DNA of 64,000 nt from contig NZ_QJUA01000009.1 of the NCBI RefSeq assembly GCF_003254575.1, positions 62,001-126,000 of the forward strand. Reading direction: 5' to 3'. Both the position numbers and the translations under genes were made by a program. The stretch is from Mycobacterium kyogaense (GTDB taxonomy: Bacteria > Actinomycetota > Actinomycetes > Mycobacteriales > Mycobacteriaceae). The notes under the pieces were generated by a model. It searched no databases. It was given only the letters and a program-made list of their open reading frames with translations, and was not told the origin of the DNA. Shown in pieces: positions 21,944-32,396 of this stretch (position 1 is its first letter; each line of letters begins with the position of its first letter).

Positions 21944-22929
21944 CGGTCGTTCTGGTGGATCCGCGCCGCCCGTCGCTGGTGCCGATCGAGGCGATCGATC
22001 TGCTGGCCGGCGACGTGCAGTACACGGAAGAGATGCCGATCAAGGTGCCGTGGTCGTTGCCGTCGGCACGTCCTGCCTACAGCGGTGACCCGGCGCCGAC
22101 GCTGCTGTCGTCCGATCGTGAGCACCCGTCTGTCGCCGCACGGATCGCCGCCGGCGAGCGGGTGATCGCCGCACCGGCCCCGCAGCCCGGGGAACATCTG
22201 GTCGATGCGGTCGCGATGATGGACAAGCTGCGCACCGCCGGGCCGTGGGAGAGCGAGCAGACGCATGACTCGCTGCGGCGCTATCTGCTCGAGGAGACCT
22301 ACGAACTGTTCGACGCGGTGCATGGCGGTGATCTGACCGAGCTGCGCGACGAGCTCGGAGATGTGTTGCTGCAGGTGCTGTTCCACGCGCGTATCGCCGA
22401 GGATGCACCCGAGGATGCGTTCGGTATCGATGATGTGGCCGACGCGCTGGTGCGCAAGCTCGGCAACCGGGTGCCGGCGGTGCTGGCCGGCGAATCGATC
22501 TCGCTGGAGGATCAGCTGGCGCAGTGGGAGGCGCGCAAGGCGCTGGAGAAGTCGGCGCGCGAGTCCATCATGGACGACATCCCGACCGCGCAGCCCGCGC
22601 TGGCGCTGGCGCAGAAGGTACTCGCGCGCGCCGAGGGTGCCGGCTTCCCGGCCGAGCTGGTTCCCGATGCCCTCACCTGGATCACCGTGAGCGCCGACTA
22701 TGACGCCGAGAATGCTTTGCGCACAGCGATTCTGGAGTTCATGGCCGATGTGCGCGTGGCCGAGCGCGCGGCCGCGGCGGCCCGGCGGGGTGACGATGTC
22801 GCCGAGCAGCTCGACGGAAGCCCGCACGGGGTCATCAGCGCTGACGAGTGGCGTGCCCACTGGCCGCATGAGGTAGTCGACGAGCCCCACGACGCCCACA
22901 CCGACGAACGGGCGCAAGAAGTCGAGTAG
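21940..22929 (+). CDS. mazG: Nucleoside triphosphate pyrophosphohydrolase MazG
   Basis: Hydrolyses aberrant (for example oxidised) NTPs to NMPs, a house-cleaning role against mutagenesis. The 329-residue length matches mycobacterial MazG (about 325). The MazG fold is central: the helix with [10 protein letters not shown] and the [16 protein letters not shown] block carry the metal-binding Glu/Asp residues, followed by the [13 protein letters not shown] region. The ATGA overlap with mfd implies co-translation, coupling two genome-maintenance functions. Confidence 0.92.
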   Translation: MTVVLVDPRRPSLVPIEAIDLLAGDVQYTEEMPIKVPWSLPSARPAYSGDPAPTLLSSDREHPSVAARIAAGERVIAAPAPQPGEHLVDAVAMMDKLRTAGPWESEQTHDSLRRYLLEETYELFDAVHGGDLTELRDELGDVLLQVLFHARIAEDAPEDAFGIDDVADALVRKLGNRVPAVLAGESISLEDQLAQWEARKALEKSARESIMDDIPTAQPALALAQKVLARAEGAGFPAELVPDALTWITVSADYDAENALRTAILEFMADVRVAERAAAAARRGDDVAEQLDGSPHGVISADEWRAHWPHEVVDEPHDAHTDERAQEVE

Positions 22930-22953
22930 ATCGCGCCATTTCGTCGAGTTCGA

Positions 22954-23859
22954 TCACGCCCTCGCAGTGGCCACCAATTGCTCGCTCGTCGTCCACAGGT
23001 CCTGGGCCTTGGCCGTGTCATAGGAGTCCGTCGATGACCAGATGGGGCGCTTGCCCTCGTAATATCCGCTGACGCCCTCGTGGCGCGCGTCGTGCACCAG
23101 GGCTGCCAGCCGCCGACCCGACGTCGCGATGCTGTTGACGTTGGGTAGGACGCGAAGAATCGGAAAAAGGTAGCGCCACAGCAGCTTTTGTGCGGGCGAG
23201 TATTCCCGTGCCAATCCCGACCCCGGCATCAGGCCCGGGTCGAACGCCGTCACGGTGACACCGCGGGCGCCCTGGCCGAGCCTGCGGTCGAGTTCGTAGG
23301 CGAACAGCATGTTGCACAACTTCGACGTCGTGTAGCGCCGTCGCCCGTCCTTGTCGTCCGGGTCGCCGGGGCGTGCCAGCTCCTCGGCCGAGGTGTAGAG
23401 CGGATGGGGCATGCCGCCGGTGAACTTCGTCGGATCGTGGGTGCCGCTACTCACGATCACGATGCGCGCCGGCGCAGCGAGCTGGTCGAGAAGGCTTGTC
23501 ACCAGCGCGAAGTGGCCGAGGTGGTTGACGCCGAACGTCATCTCCACGCCGTCGGCTGTGGTCTGACTGACGTCGACGACCTGCAGACCGGCGTTGCAGA
23601 CGATGGCGTGCAGGGGCGGCAGATCGGCGCGGGTGAATGCGTCGACGAATTCGTCGACCGATCGCAGCGAGGCGAGGTCGCACGGGAGGACGGTGCATCG
23701 TTGGGGGTTGCCGAGCGCGTCTACGGCGGCCATTCCGCGGGCCGGGTCGCGCACGGCGAGGACCAGATGCCAGGTGGGGTCGTCGGCGAGGATGGCGCGG
23801 GCACATTCGAGGCCGAGCCCCGCGCTGGCGCCGGTGATGATCACCGATCGTGATGTCAT
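22954..23859 (-). CDS. Short-chain dehydrogenase/reductase
   Basis: 301-residue NAD(P)-dependent SDR with TGASAGLG near residues 10-17, CNAG (in place of NNAG), a VSSGTHD serine block and a YTTSK catalytic Tyr/Lys motif. The overall pattern recalls protochlorophyllide-reductase-like SDRs seen in mycobacteria. Its start overlaps the TetR stop by 4 bases, so regulator and enzyme are co-translated, and the regulator probably controls the pair. The substrate is unknown. Confidence 0.86.
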   Translation of the reverse strand: MTSRSVIITGASAGLGLECARAILADDPTWHLVLAVRDPARGMAAVDALGNPQRCTVLPCDLASLRSVDEFVDAFTRADLPPLHAIVCNAGLQVVDVSQTTADGVEMTFGVNHLGHFALVTSLLDQLAAPARIVIVSSGTHDPTKFTGGMPHPLYTSAEELARPGDPDDKDGRRRYTTSKLCNMLFAYELDRRLGQGARGVTVTAFDPGLMPGSGLAREYSPAQKLLWRYLFPILRVLPNVNSIATSGRRLAALVHDARHEGVSGYYEGKRPIWSSTDSYDTAKAQDLWTTSEQLVATARA

Positions 23860-24485
23860 GTCTCCTCCAAAAGAATGGGAATGAGGGCCTGCACGGCTTG
23901 GATCATGCGGACGTACATGCGGTCGACGTCCGTCGTCTCGGGTTCGAGGTGGTCGGCGAAGAACACCCCATCTGATACCGCGGTGGCGAAGGCGGCGAGC
24001 TCGTTGACGACCTGCTCGGCGCGCTCGGGTGCGACGCCGCCCGGGATCATCGGCGCGATGGCCTCGCGGAAGCCGGCGATGGCGGTGTCGCGCACCCGCC
24101 GGATGGCTGCATCGACGGCGGGGTCGGTGCTTCGCTCGAGCGACAGCATGTAGGTCAACCGGAGGAAATCCGGATGCTGCGCAAGCAGTTTCGCTGCTGC
24201 GGCGCGTCGGGTCTCGATGTCTGGTTCATGCGGCTCGCCCGGCTCGCGTCGCGGCAATTGGGCGAAGAAGCGGTCGGCGCCGCGTTCCATGACGGCGGCC
24301 AGCACACCCTCTTTGGATCCGAAGTGCCAGTAGATGGAGCTGGCGGGAAGCCCGCATTCCTTACGGATGTGGCTGATGGACGTCGCTGCGTAGCCCTTCG
24401 CCGACATCAACCGTTCGGTGGCGTCGAGGATCTGCTCTCGAGAGGTGTCTCCCTGTTGCTGACGCTTGTTCCGGGCGGATGTCAC
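23856..24485 (-). CDS. TetR-family transcriptional regulator
   Basis: 209 residues with an N-terminal TetR helix-turn-helix (SREQILDATERL then SISHIRKECGLPASSIYWHFG, split here by residues) and a helical C-terminal domain. It is the promoter-proximal gene of a two-gene unit with the SDR. The 24486-24636 gap upstream has no further gene; its promoter must lie there. Probably an autoregulated repressor whose ligand is the SDR's substrate or product (inference). Confidence 0.87.
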   Translation of the reverse strand: MTSARNKRQQQGDTSREQILDATERLMSAKGYAATSISHIRKECGLPASSIYWHFGSKEGVLAAVMERGADRFFAQLPRREPGEPHEPDIETRRAAAAKLLAQHPDFLRLTYMLSLERSTDPAVDAAIRRVRDTAIAGFREAIAPMIPGGVAPERAEQVVNELAAFATAVSDGVFFADHLEPETTDVDRMYVRMIQAVQALIPILLEET

Positions 24486-24636
24486 CGCGTTCGCCTCTCT
24501 GTAAGGATCGTTCCAGACAGGCTAGCGCTGACGTGCGGAGTGCGCAATGGTCGCCGAGATCGACGAAATGGCGGCGTGGTCTCGCGAAAGTTCGCCCGAA
24601 CGTCGGTTTGGGCGAAAAGGGGGAGCGCAATCAGCG

Positions 24637-25947
24637 CTAGTCGAAGAGCGTCGAGCCCCAGAACGTCGACGTGTCGCCCTCGCGGATACCCGGCGGGCAC
24701 GCGAACACCGCCGAACTGGTGGGCGTCACGTACTCGTTCATCGCATCGTTGCGCGAGATCGCATTCTGCATCGGCACGAACTGCTTGATCGGATCGCGAA
24801 CGAACGCGATGAAGAACAGCCCTGCGTCGAGGTGCCCGAACCCGTCGGAGCCGTCGGTGAAGTTGTAACCGCGACGCAGGATCTCGATGCCGCCGAGGTT
24901 GTCCTTCGACGCCAATCGGACGTGCGCCCGCTCGTCGATCAGCGGCTTGTCCTTCTTGTCCGTCAGCGAGAAATTCAGCTCGTCGAACTCGTCGTTCAGA
25001 CCCATCGGGGCGCCGCTGCCCTTCTGGCGGCCGACGACGCGTTCTTGTTCGAGCAGCGTGGTGCGGTCCCACTGCTCGATCCGCATCCGGATGCGGCGGG
25101 CCACCAGGTAGCTTCCGCCGGTCAGCCACGCGGGCCCGTCGCCGTCGCCGACCCAGACGAACCGGTCCAGCTTGTCCGTCTCGTCAGACCGCAGGTTGGC
25201 CGTCCCGTCCTTGAAGCCGAACAGGTTTCGCGGGGTGGACTGATCGCGGGTGGTCGAGGAGGTGCGACCGAAGCCCAGCTGCGAATAGCGCACCGCGACG
25301 GTGCCGAAGCCGATCCGGGCCAGGTTGCGGATCGCGTGGACAGCGACCTGCGGGTCGTTCGCGCAGGCCTGCACGACGATGTCGCCGCCGCTGCGGGCAG
25401 GCTCGATCTTCTCGTTCGGGAACTTCGGCAGATCGACCAACTGCGCGGGCTTCTTGTCGGCGATCCGGAACCGGTCCACGCCGTCCTTGAGAAAGAAGGA
25501 CGGCCCGAACCCGATCGTCAGTGTCAGCTGTGACGGCGGCAGGCCGAGCGCCTCACCGGTGTCCGTCGGCGGCGCGTACGGATTCTGGCCGGTGGCGCCG
25601 TTGGCGAACGCCTCCTCGCCCTGCGTCATCCGCTCGGCCATCTCGGTCCAGTCGGCCAGCATCTTGATCACGTCGTCGCGGCTGTTCGTCGTCACGTCGA
25701 ACGTCGCGAAGTGCATCCGGTCCTGGGCTTCGGTGACGATGCCCGCCTGGTGCTCGCCGCGGAACGCGACGGCGGTGTTCAGATGGTTGGCCGGCTGGGC
25801 GGCCGAGGCGCGGCCGGCCAGTGCGCCCGCACCGGCCGCGCCGACCACTGCGGCGCCGACCCCGGCCGCGCCGAACAGCTTGCGTCTGCTCAGCCCCGGT
25901 CGCGTCGAATCCCGGGGCGGCACAGGATCATTGGGGTGCGATGACAC
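24637..25947 (-). CDS. efeB: Deferrochelatase/DyP-type peroxidase EfeB, Tat-exported
   Basis: Haem-binding DyP peroxidase of the EfeUOB iron-uptake system; oxidises ferrous iron or frees iron from haem. 436 residues from a GTG at 25947. A Tat signal with LSRRKLFGAAG (Arg21-Arg22) and a long Ala/Gly hydrophobic stretch ends near residue 50. The DyP GxxDG motif appears as GFKDGTANL, and an RRIRMRIEQWDRT block is typical of the family. It overlaps the efeO stop by 20 bases, so it is the last gene of the operon. Confidence 0.93.
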   Translation of the reverse strand: MSSHPNDPVPPRDSTRPGLSRRKLFGAAGVGAAVVGAAGAGALAGRASAAQPANHLNTAVAFRGEHQAGIVTEAQDRMHFATFDVTTNSRDDVIKMLADWTEMAERMTQGEEAFANGATGQNPYAPPTDTGEALGLPPSQLTLTIGFGPSFFLKDGVDRFRIADKKPAQLVDLPKFPNEKIEPARSGGDIVVQACANDPQVAVHAIRNLARIGFGTVAVRYSQLGFGRTSSTTRDQSTPRNLFGFKDGTANLRSDETDKLDRFVWVGDGDGPAWLTGGSYLVARRIRMRIEQWDRTTLLEQERVVGRQKGSGAPMGLNDEFDELNFSLTDKKDKPLIDERAHVRLASKDNLGGIEILRRGYNFTDGSDGFGHLDAGLFFIAFVRDPIKQFVPMQNAISRNDAMNEYVTPTSSAVFACPPGIREGDTSTFWGSTLFD

Positions 25948-27085
25948 CTTGCACCTGGCTCACTTCTTTGCTCAGCGCGTCGATCGCCCGAGAGAGCTCC
26001 TGGCGCTGCGGCTCGGTCACCGTGTCGTAGCTGACGAACCCGTCGCCCTTGCGGTACTGCTCGAGCAGCTTCTCGGCTTCGGCGAACCGCTGGTCCACTC
26101 GCTTGCCGAGGTCGGGGTTGCGCTCGTCGAGGATCGGTCGCACGGAGGCGACCGCCGTCTGGGAGCCCTGCAGGTTGGCGTTGAAGTCCCACAGGTCGGT
26201 GTGGCTGAAGATGTCCTCTTCGCCGCTGATCTTGCTGGTGGCGATCTCGTCGAGCAGACCCTGTGCGCCACCGGCGATCTGGGTGGAGTCGATCGTGTAG
26301 TCGGGCGCCTTCACCCCGGCGTCGAGCTCCTTCACGTCGGCGACCAGCTGGTCGGCGATCGCGTTGGTGTCGGGCTGCAGGCCGCTGACCCACAGGTCCT
26401 TCTCGAGGCGGTGGAAACCGGTCCACTTCTGGCCGGGCTCGAGGTCGGCTTCGCGCAGGTCGATGCGCGGGTCGAGATCGTCGGGGAAGGACTCGGCGAC
26501 GGGCTCGATGCGTTCGTAATAGGTTCGCGCCGTCGGGTACTGGGCCTTGGCGGCCTCGATGTTGCCGGCCTTGATCGCGGCGACGAACGATTCGACCGCC
26601 GGGATCAGCGCATCGGTCTGGCTGTTGATGTAGCGCTTGTAGCTGTCGGCGGCCTCTTTGAACTTGCCCTCGGTGTCGATCTCGACGGCGTCGCCGGTCA
26701 CGGTGTAGTCGGCCCGGATGCCGTCGCCGATCATCCCGGGCTTGCACGCGGTCTGGTAGGTGCCGGGCTGGGACAGCTGCACGATCAGTTTGCGCTGCAG
26801 GCCGGGGGAGATGTTCTCCACCTCGCCCATCACCCGCTCACCCTCGCCGTAGACGTAGAACTCGGTGACCTTGTTGCCGTTGTTGGTGACCACGAAGGTG
26901 TTGGCGCCGGTCTTGCCCGCGGTGCCGGACAGCTCGCAGGAACTGTCGGAGGCGGTGACGGTGATCTGCGCGGGCGCATCGCTGCCCTCAGCGGCGTTGG
27001 CCGGCTCCTCTTTGGCCTGGCAGCCGCTCAGTGCCAGCGCGGCCACGGCCGTGCTGAGGACGGCGACAGACGGAGAGACCTTCAC
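25928..27085 (-). CDS. efeO: Iron-uptake lipoprotein EfeO
   Basis: Periplasmic iron-binding component. The GTG at 27085 (4-base overlap with the efeU stop, GAAAGG upstream) gives 385 residues; the longer frame to 27199 is a shadow of efeU. A lipobox LSGC near residue 21 indicates membrane anchoring. An N-terminal cupredoxin-like domain (about 40-140) is followed by an imelysin/M75 domain with the metal motif HRLE (HxxE). Both domains are present, as in full-length EfeO. Confidence 0.93.
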   Translation of the reverse strand: MKVSPSVAVLSTAVAALALSGCQAKEEPANAAEGSDAPAQITVTASDSSCELSGTAGKTGANTFVVTNNGNKVTEFYVYGEGERVMGEVENISPGLQRKLIVQLSQPGTYQTACKPGMIGDGIRADYTVTGDAVEIDTEGKFKEAADSYKRYINSQTDALIPAVESFVAAIKAGNIEAAKAQYPTARTYYERIEPVAESFPDDLDPRIDLREADLEPGQKWTGFHRLEKDLWVSGLQPDTNAIADQLVADVKELDAGVKAPDYTIDSTQIAGGAQGLLDEIATSKISGEEDIFSHTDLWDFNANLQGSQTAVASVRPILDERNPDLGKRVDQRFAEAEKLLEQYRKGDGFVSYDTVTEPQRQELSRAIDALSKEVSQVQGVIAPQ

Positions 27086-28005
27086 GTGATGGACCTTTCG
27101 GGATCGGGGAGGGGAGTCGACGGGGCCGAGCGGGTCGGCGCCGGGGTGGGACGCAGGAACAGCGCCAGGATCACGGCGAGGTAGGAGAGCCAGCCGCACA
27201 GCTGCAGCACCGTCGGGGTCGGGGTGACGTTGAAGACGCCCTGCACCACCTCGCCGTACCAGGAGGACCAGTTGAACCAGGTGCTGATGTCGAACGCCTT
27301 GGACGCCAGGCCGGGCAGCCAGCCCACGGTCTGTAGCGCGCCGATGCCGTAGGACAGGATTCCGGCGGCGACGACGATCAGGAACACGCCGGTGTAGGTG
27401 AAGAACTTCGCGAGGTTGATGCTGAGCGCCCCGCGGTACATGCCGTAGGCGATGGCGCCGGCGATCAGCACACCCACGATCAGGCCGACCAGCGGCCAGT
27501 TCGACGTCGCCTCGGCGTAGCCGACCATGAACAACGCGGTCTCGACACCCTCGCGGCCGACGGCGAAGAACGCCAGCAATGCGACGGCGAGTGGACCGGT
27601 TTCCAGTGCCTGGGCCATGTCGCTGCGCAGCTCACGCGACATGCCGGCGGCCGCGCGCCGCATCCACAGCACCATCGTGGTGACGATGCAGACGGCGACC
27701 AGGGAGGCGACCCCGGCGATGGCTTCGGCGGCCAGGCCGGTGATCGTGTTCTCGCCGAACTGGATGACCAGGAAGACGGTGACCGTCATCGCGAGTGCGG
27801 CGCCGACCCCCAGCCACACCCACTTGAGGGCGTCGCGGCGATCCGATTTGACCAGGAACGCGACGAGGATCGACACGACGATCGCCGCTTCGAGGCCCTC
27901 GCGCACCCCGATCAGACCGCTGCCGAACAGCTGGGAGGTGAGGTCGGGCGAGGCGGCCAGCGTGGCCGAATGCATGGTGACCGGCAGATCGGTGCTCATG
28001 CTCAT
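27082..28005 (-). CDS. efeU: Ferrous iron permease EfeU (FTR1 family)
   Basis: 307-residue membrane protein with about seven helices and two REGxE iron-translocation motifs (REGLEAA near residue 35 and REGVETA near 150), diagnostic of FTR1/OfeT permeases. A GAGGA ribosome site precedes the ATG at 28005. It heads the efeU-efeO-efeB operon, and the upstream region holds an IdeR-box-like site. No frameshift is seen, unlike the broken efeU of E. coli K-12. Confidence 0.94.
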   Translation of the reverse strand: MSMSTDLPVTMHSATLAASPDLTSQLFGSGLIGVREGLEAAIVVSILVAFLVKSDRRDALKWVWLGVGAALAMTVTVFLVIQFGENTITGLAAEAIAGVASLVAVCIVTTMVLWMRRAAAGMSRELRSDMAQALETGPLAVALLAFFAVGREGVETALFMVGYAEATSNWPLVGLIVGVLIAGAIAYGMYRGALSINLAKFFTYTGVFLIVVAAGILSYGIGALQTVGWLPGLASKAFDISTWFNWSSWYGEVVQGVFNVTPTPTVLQLCGWLSYLAVILALFLRPTPAPTRSAPSTPLPDPERSIT

Positions 28006-28028
28006 CGCGTCGTCCTCGTTGTTGAGCC

Positions 28029-28061
28029 TTGGCTAGCCAAAGGAAGGTTCGGCTCACCTTG
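28029..28061 (-). promoter_or_regulatory. IdeR-type iron box(es) in the efeUOB leader
   Basis: The 19-mer at 28043-28061 (GAAGGTTCGGCTCACCTTG) matches the IdeR/DtxR consensus TWAGGTWAGSCTWACCTWA at 15 of 19 positions. Next to it, TTGGCTAGCCAA (28029-28040) is a perfect 12-bp palindrome that may be a second half of a double-dimer site. A TACATT hexamer (about 28085-28090, minus strand) could be the -10. Iron-replete IdeR would then repress efeUOB. Confidence 0.65.
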
Positions 28062-28111
28062 GTTGGTGATGCGCTTAGTGAATGTACACCGCCCGCGTCC
28101 GGCCCGGCATA

Positions 28112-28151
28112 GGTCTTAAGTCCTTGGCTGCGTGGCAGCATGGCTAAGACC
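28112..28151 (+). promoter_or_regulatory. Structured leader before lpqU
   Basis: An outer stem GGTCTTA/TAAGACC (28112-28118 with 28145-28151) encloses an inner hairpin GCTGC-gtg-GCAGC (28127-28139). It ends 11 bases before the lpqU ribosome site. It may be a 5'-UTR regulatory structure or a regulator site; no known riboswitch is recognised. Confidence 0.35.
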
Positions 28152-28171
28152 AGAAGGGGTTGAGGAGTCCG

Positions 28172-28921
28172 GTGACACGGGTGCGTTGGCTGCGAACGGT
28201 GGCCGTGATCGGCGCTGCGGCGCTGCTTCTGGGCGCCAGCTGTTCCTGGCAGCTCGGAAACCCGATTCCCGAGGGTGTGCCGCCCCCTGCCGGGGCCCCG
28301 GTGCCGCAGATCGACACCTACGCCAAGGGCCGCCCGGCCGACGCGCTGCACGAGTGGGCGGCCGCCCGCGCGCCGGCGCTCGGTATCCCGGTGACGGCTC
28401 TGGAGGCCTACGCCTATGCCGCGCGGGTGGCCGAGGTGGAGAACCCCGACTGCCATCTGAAGTGGACGACGCTGGCGGGCATCGGCCAGGTGGAAAGCCA
28501 TCACGGCACCTATCGGGGTGCACAGATCAGCGCGAACGGCGATGTCACGCCGCCGATCCGCGGAGTGCTGCTCGACGGCACGGGCGGCAACCTGGAGATC
28601 CTCGACCACGATTCGGTCAGCCACGACCCGGCCGTCGAGGACCAGGGTGACGAGCCGTTCGCCCGCGCGATGGGACCGATGCAGTTCATCCCCGAGACGT
28701 GGCGGCTCTACGGCGTCGACGCCAACAACGACGGCAAGATCAGTGCCGACAACATCGACGACGCGGCCCTGTCGGCCGCGGGTTACCTGTGCTGGAGCGG
28801 TAAGGACCTGGCCACACCGCGCGGCTGGATGGATGCGCTGCACGCCTACAACCACTCGGATCAGTACGCGCGGACCGTGCGCGACTGGGCGACTGCGTAC
28901 GCCGAAGGACACCCGCTGTAA
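28172..28921 (+). CDS. lpqU: Lytic murein transglycosylase, LpqU-like
   Basis: 249 residues from the GTG at 28172, preceded by TTGAGGAG; an in-frame TTG at 28160 is less likely. The N-terminal export signal ends in LGASCSW; the Cys is in a poor lipobox (Gly at -3), so lipidation is uncertain although the M. tuberculosis counterpart is annotated as a lipoprotein. The SLT-like domain shows GQVESHHG with the likely catalytic Glu and GPMQFIPETW. Predicted to cleave peptidoglycan glycan strands. Its place just before eno is conserved. Confidence 0.9.
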   Translation: MTRVRWLRTVAVIGAAALLLGASCSWQLGNPIPEGVPPPAGAPVPQIDTYAKGRPADALHEWAAARAPALGIPVTALEAYAYAARVAEVENPDCHLKWTTLAGIGQVESHHGTYRGAQISANGDVTPPIRGVLLDGTGGNLEILDHDSVSHDPAVEDQGDEPFARAMGPMQFIPETWRLYGVDANNDGKISADNIDDAALSAAGYLCWSGKDLATPRGWMDALHAYNHSDQYARTVRDWATAYAEGHPL

Positions 28922-30277
<1,356 letters not shown>

Positions 30278-30280
30278 CCT

Positions 30281-30955
30281 GTGCCCGAAGCGAAACGGCC
30301 CGACCCTCGGCGGCGCACCTCTCGGCCCGCCGGGCCGGGTAAGCCCGGGCGGGCCAAGCCGGGCGCGACGGGCCGTCGTGAGCGCAGCGCGGCGGAACCA
30401 CGGGTGTCCGAGGGTGTCGCCGAGTCAGCACCCGCCGACGTCGAGCAGGACGCTCCGGCTACCTCCATCCGCGCGTCGATCGCTGCGTCCATGCAGGCCT
30501 CGGCCGACCAGCGGTTCGGTTCGACGGCGCGTCGCGCTGCGATCCTGGCGGCGGTGGTGTGTGTGCTCACGTTGACCATCGCCGGGCCGGTGCGCACGTA
30601 TTTCAGTCAGCGCACCGAGATGAAGCAGCTGCAGGCGTCGGAATCCCAACTGCGGGATCAGATCGCCGATCTAGAGGCGCAGAAGGCCAAGCTGGCCGAC
30701 CCGGTGTTCATCGCCGCGCAGGCGCGCGAACGGCTGGGTTTCGTGATGCCGGGGGAGATCCCGTATCAGGTGCAGTTGCCGGCCGGGGCCACGCAGTCGG
30801 GGGAGGCGCCGCAGGGTGTAGGTCCCGCCGCGAGCTCCGATCCCTGGTACACAGCGCTGTGGCACACGATCGCCGATGCGCCGCACGGCATTTCACCGGC
30901 GGCACCGCTCGCACCCGCTCCGCCTCCACTTCCCCCTGCGGCGCCCGGTGGTTGA
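30281..30955 (+). CDS. Septum formation initiator, FtsB/DivIC family
   Basis: 224 residues: a basic/Pro-rich cytosolic part (1-80), one transmembrane helix (about 86-105), then a short coiled coil (EMKQLQASESQLRDQIADLE) and an extracytoplasmic tail rich in Pro. Links FtsL/FtsQ in the divisome. The long N-terminal extension is characteristic of actinobacterial homologues (M. tuberculosis Rv1024). The GTG start is 3 bases after eno; the stop overlaps DUF501 by 8 bases. Confidence 0.88.
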   Translation: MPEAKRPDPRRRTSRPAGPGKPGRAKPGATGRRERSAAEPRVSEGVAESAPADVEQDAPATSIRASIAASMQASADQRFGSTARRAAILAAVVCVLTLTIAGPVRTYFSQRTEMKQLQASESQLRDQIADLEAQKAKLADPVFIAAQARERLGFVMPGEIPYQVQLPAGATQSGEAPQGVGPAASSDPWYTALWHTIADAPHGISPAAPLAPAPPPLPPAAPGG

Positions 30956-31439
30956 GCCGACGGATCTCGAGATCGTCGCGCGGCAGTTGGGCCGTGAGCC
31001 GCGCGGCGTCCTCGAGATCGCCTACCGCTGCCCGGACGGGGATCCCGCCGTGGTGAAGACGGCGCCGAAGCTGCCCGACGGCACGCCGTTCCCGACGCTG
31101 TACTACCTGACGCATCCGGCGTTGACGGCGGCGGCGAGCCGGCTCGAATCGTCGGGGCTGATGCGGGAGATGACGCAGCGGCTCGTCGACGACCCGGAGT
31201 TGGCCGCGGCGTATCGCCGCGCCCACGAGTCGTATCTGGCCGAACGCGATGCGATCGAGCCGCTGGGCACGACGTTCTCCGGGGGTGGGATGCCGGACCG
31301 GGTCAAGTGTCTGCACGTGGTGATCGCCCACGCGCTGGCCAAGGGACCGGGTGTCAATCCGTTCGGCGACGAGGCTTTGGCGCTGCTGGCGGCCGAGCCG
31401 GAGATGGCCGGCATTCTCGATCCGGAGGTGTGGACATGA
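30948..31439 (+). CDS. DUF501 family protein
   Basis: 163-residue conserved actinobacterial protein (Rv1025-like) of unknown function. The GTG at 30948 is selected; upstream codons of the open frame lie in the ftsB-like gene. Recognisable blocks are QLGREPRGVLEIAYRCPDG, PFPTLYYLTHP and the C-terminal CLHVVIAHALAKG followed by NPFGDEAL. It is co-translated with ppx through an ATGA overlap, which suggests a role linked to phosphate or (p)ppGpp metabolism (inference from context only). Confidence 0.88.
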   Translation: MVEPTDLEIVARQLGREPRGVLEIAYRCPDGDPAVVKTAPKLPDGTPFPTLYYLTHPALTAAASRLESSGLMREMTQRLVDDPELAAAYRRAHESYLAERDAIEPLGTTFSGGGMPDRVKCLHVVIAHALAKGPGVNPFGDEALALLAAEPEMAGILDPEVWT

Positions 31440-32377
31440 GCTCCAGGGTGGCGGCGGTGGATTGCGGAACCAATTCGATCCGCTTGCTGATCGCTGACGT
31501 CTCCGACGGGCGGCTCACCGACGTGCACCGCGAGATGCGGATCGTGCGGCTGGGGCAGGGGGTGGACGCCACGGGCGAGTTCGCGCCCGAGGCGCTGGCC
31601 CGAACGCGTGCGGCGCTCGAGGCCTACGCCGCGCTGATGCGTGATCACGAGGTGTCGGCGGTGCGGATGGTGGCGACGTCGGCGGCGCGCGACGCCGGTA
31701 ATCGGGACGAGTTCTTCGCGATGACGTCCGAGGTGCTCGGTGCGGTGGTGCCGGGTGCGGTGGCCGAGGTGATCACCGGCGAGCAGGAGGCGCGGTTGTC
31801 TTTCCTCGGTGCGGTCGGCGAATTGGATTCGGCGGCAGCACCGTTCGTGGTGGTCGACTTGGGTGGCGGCTCGACCGAGGTGGTGCTGGGCTCCGACGAT
31901 GTGGTGGCCGCGTACTCGGCGGACATCGGGTGCGTGCGGTTGACCGAGCGGTGCTTGCACTCCGATCCGCCCACCGATGAGGAGATCGAGGCGGCGCGCG
32001 CGGTGGTGCGCGAGGCTCTCGAGACGGTGCTCTCGGTGGTGCCCGTGCAGCAGGCCCGCACGTGGGTGGGCGTCGCCGGCACGATGACCACGTTGGCCGC
32101 GCTTGCGCGGAAGATGACCACCTACGACCCCGACGCGATCCACCTGTCGTCGGTGAAGTTCGACGATCTGCTGCCGGTCTGTGCGGAGCTACTGGCGATG
32201 ACGCGCGCCCAGCGCGCCGTGCTGGGGCCCATGCACGAAGGCCGGGTCGACGTGATCGGTGGCGGTGCGCTGATCGTGACGGAGTTGGCCGCGGTGCTCG
32301 GCGAGCGGGCCGGCATCGACACGCTCCTGGTCAGTGAGCACGACATCCTCGACGGGATTGCGCTCTCGATCGCCTGA
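31436..32377 (+). CDS. ppx: Exopolyphosphatase/guanosine-pentaphosphate phosphohydrolase (Ppx/GppA)
   Basis: 313-residue member of the sugar kinase/actin-like ASKHA fold: phosphate-1 motif VAAVDCGTNSIRLLIAD at the N-terminus, phosphate-2 FVVVDLGGGSTE, and GGGALI near the end. It hydrolyses polyphosphate or pppGpp; M. tuberculosis Rv1026 (Ppx2) is the positional counterpart. The ATG at 31436 overlaps the DUF501 stop. The C-terminal HD-like extension of E. coli GppA is absent. Confidence 0.92.
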   Translation: MSSRVAAVDCGTNSIRLLIADVSDGRLTDVHREMRIVRLGQGVDATGEFAPEALARTRAALEAYAALMRDHEVSAVRMVATSAARDAGNRDEFFAMTSEVLGAVVPGAVAEVITGEQEARLSFLGAVGELDSAAAPFVVVDLGGGSTEVVLGSDDVVAAYSADIGCVRLTERCLHSDPPTDEEIEAARAVVREALETVLSVVPVQQARTWVGVAGTMTTLAALARKMTTYDPDAIHLSSVKFDDLLPVCAELLAMTRAQRAVLGPMHEGRVDVIGGGALIVTELAAVLGERAGIDTLLVSEHDILDGIALSIA

Positions 32378-32379
32378 CC

Positions 32380-32395
32380 GGCCGCCGCCGCGGCC
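32380..32395. terminator. GC-rich hairpin between convergent genes
   Basis: GGCCGC-CGCC-GCGGCC forms a perfect 6-bp stem right after the ppx stop and 2 bases before the end of the convergent DUF4383 gene. No T-tract follows, as is common in mycobacteria. A bidirectional terminator role is likely but unproven. Confidence 0.5.
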
Positions 32396-32396
32396 C

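Noticed and set aside
25301..27184. 627-codon plus-strand open frame
   Set aside because: Antisense shadow of efeB and efeO, which have clear signal peptides and motifs.
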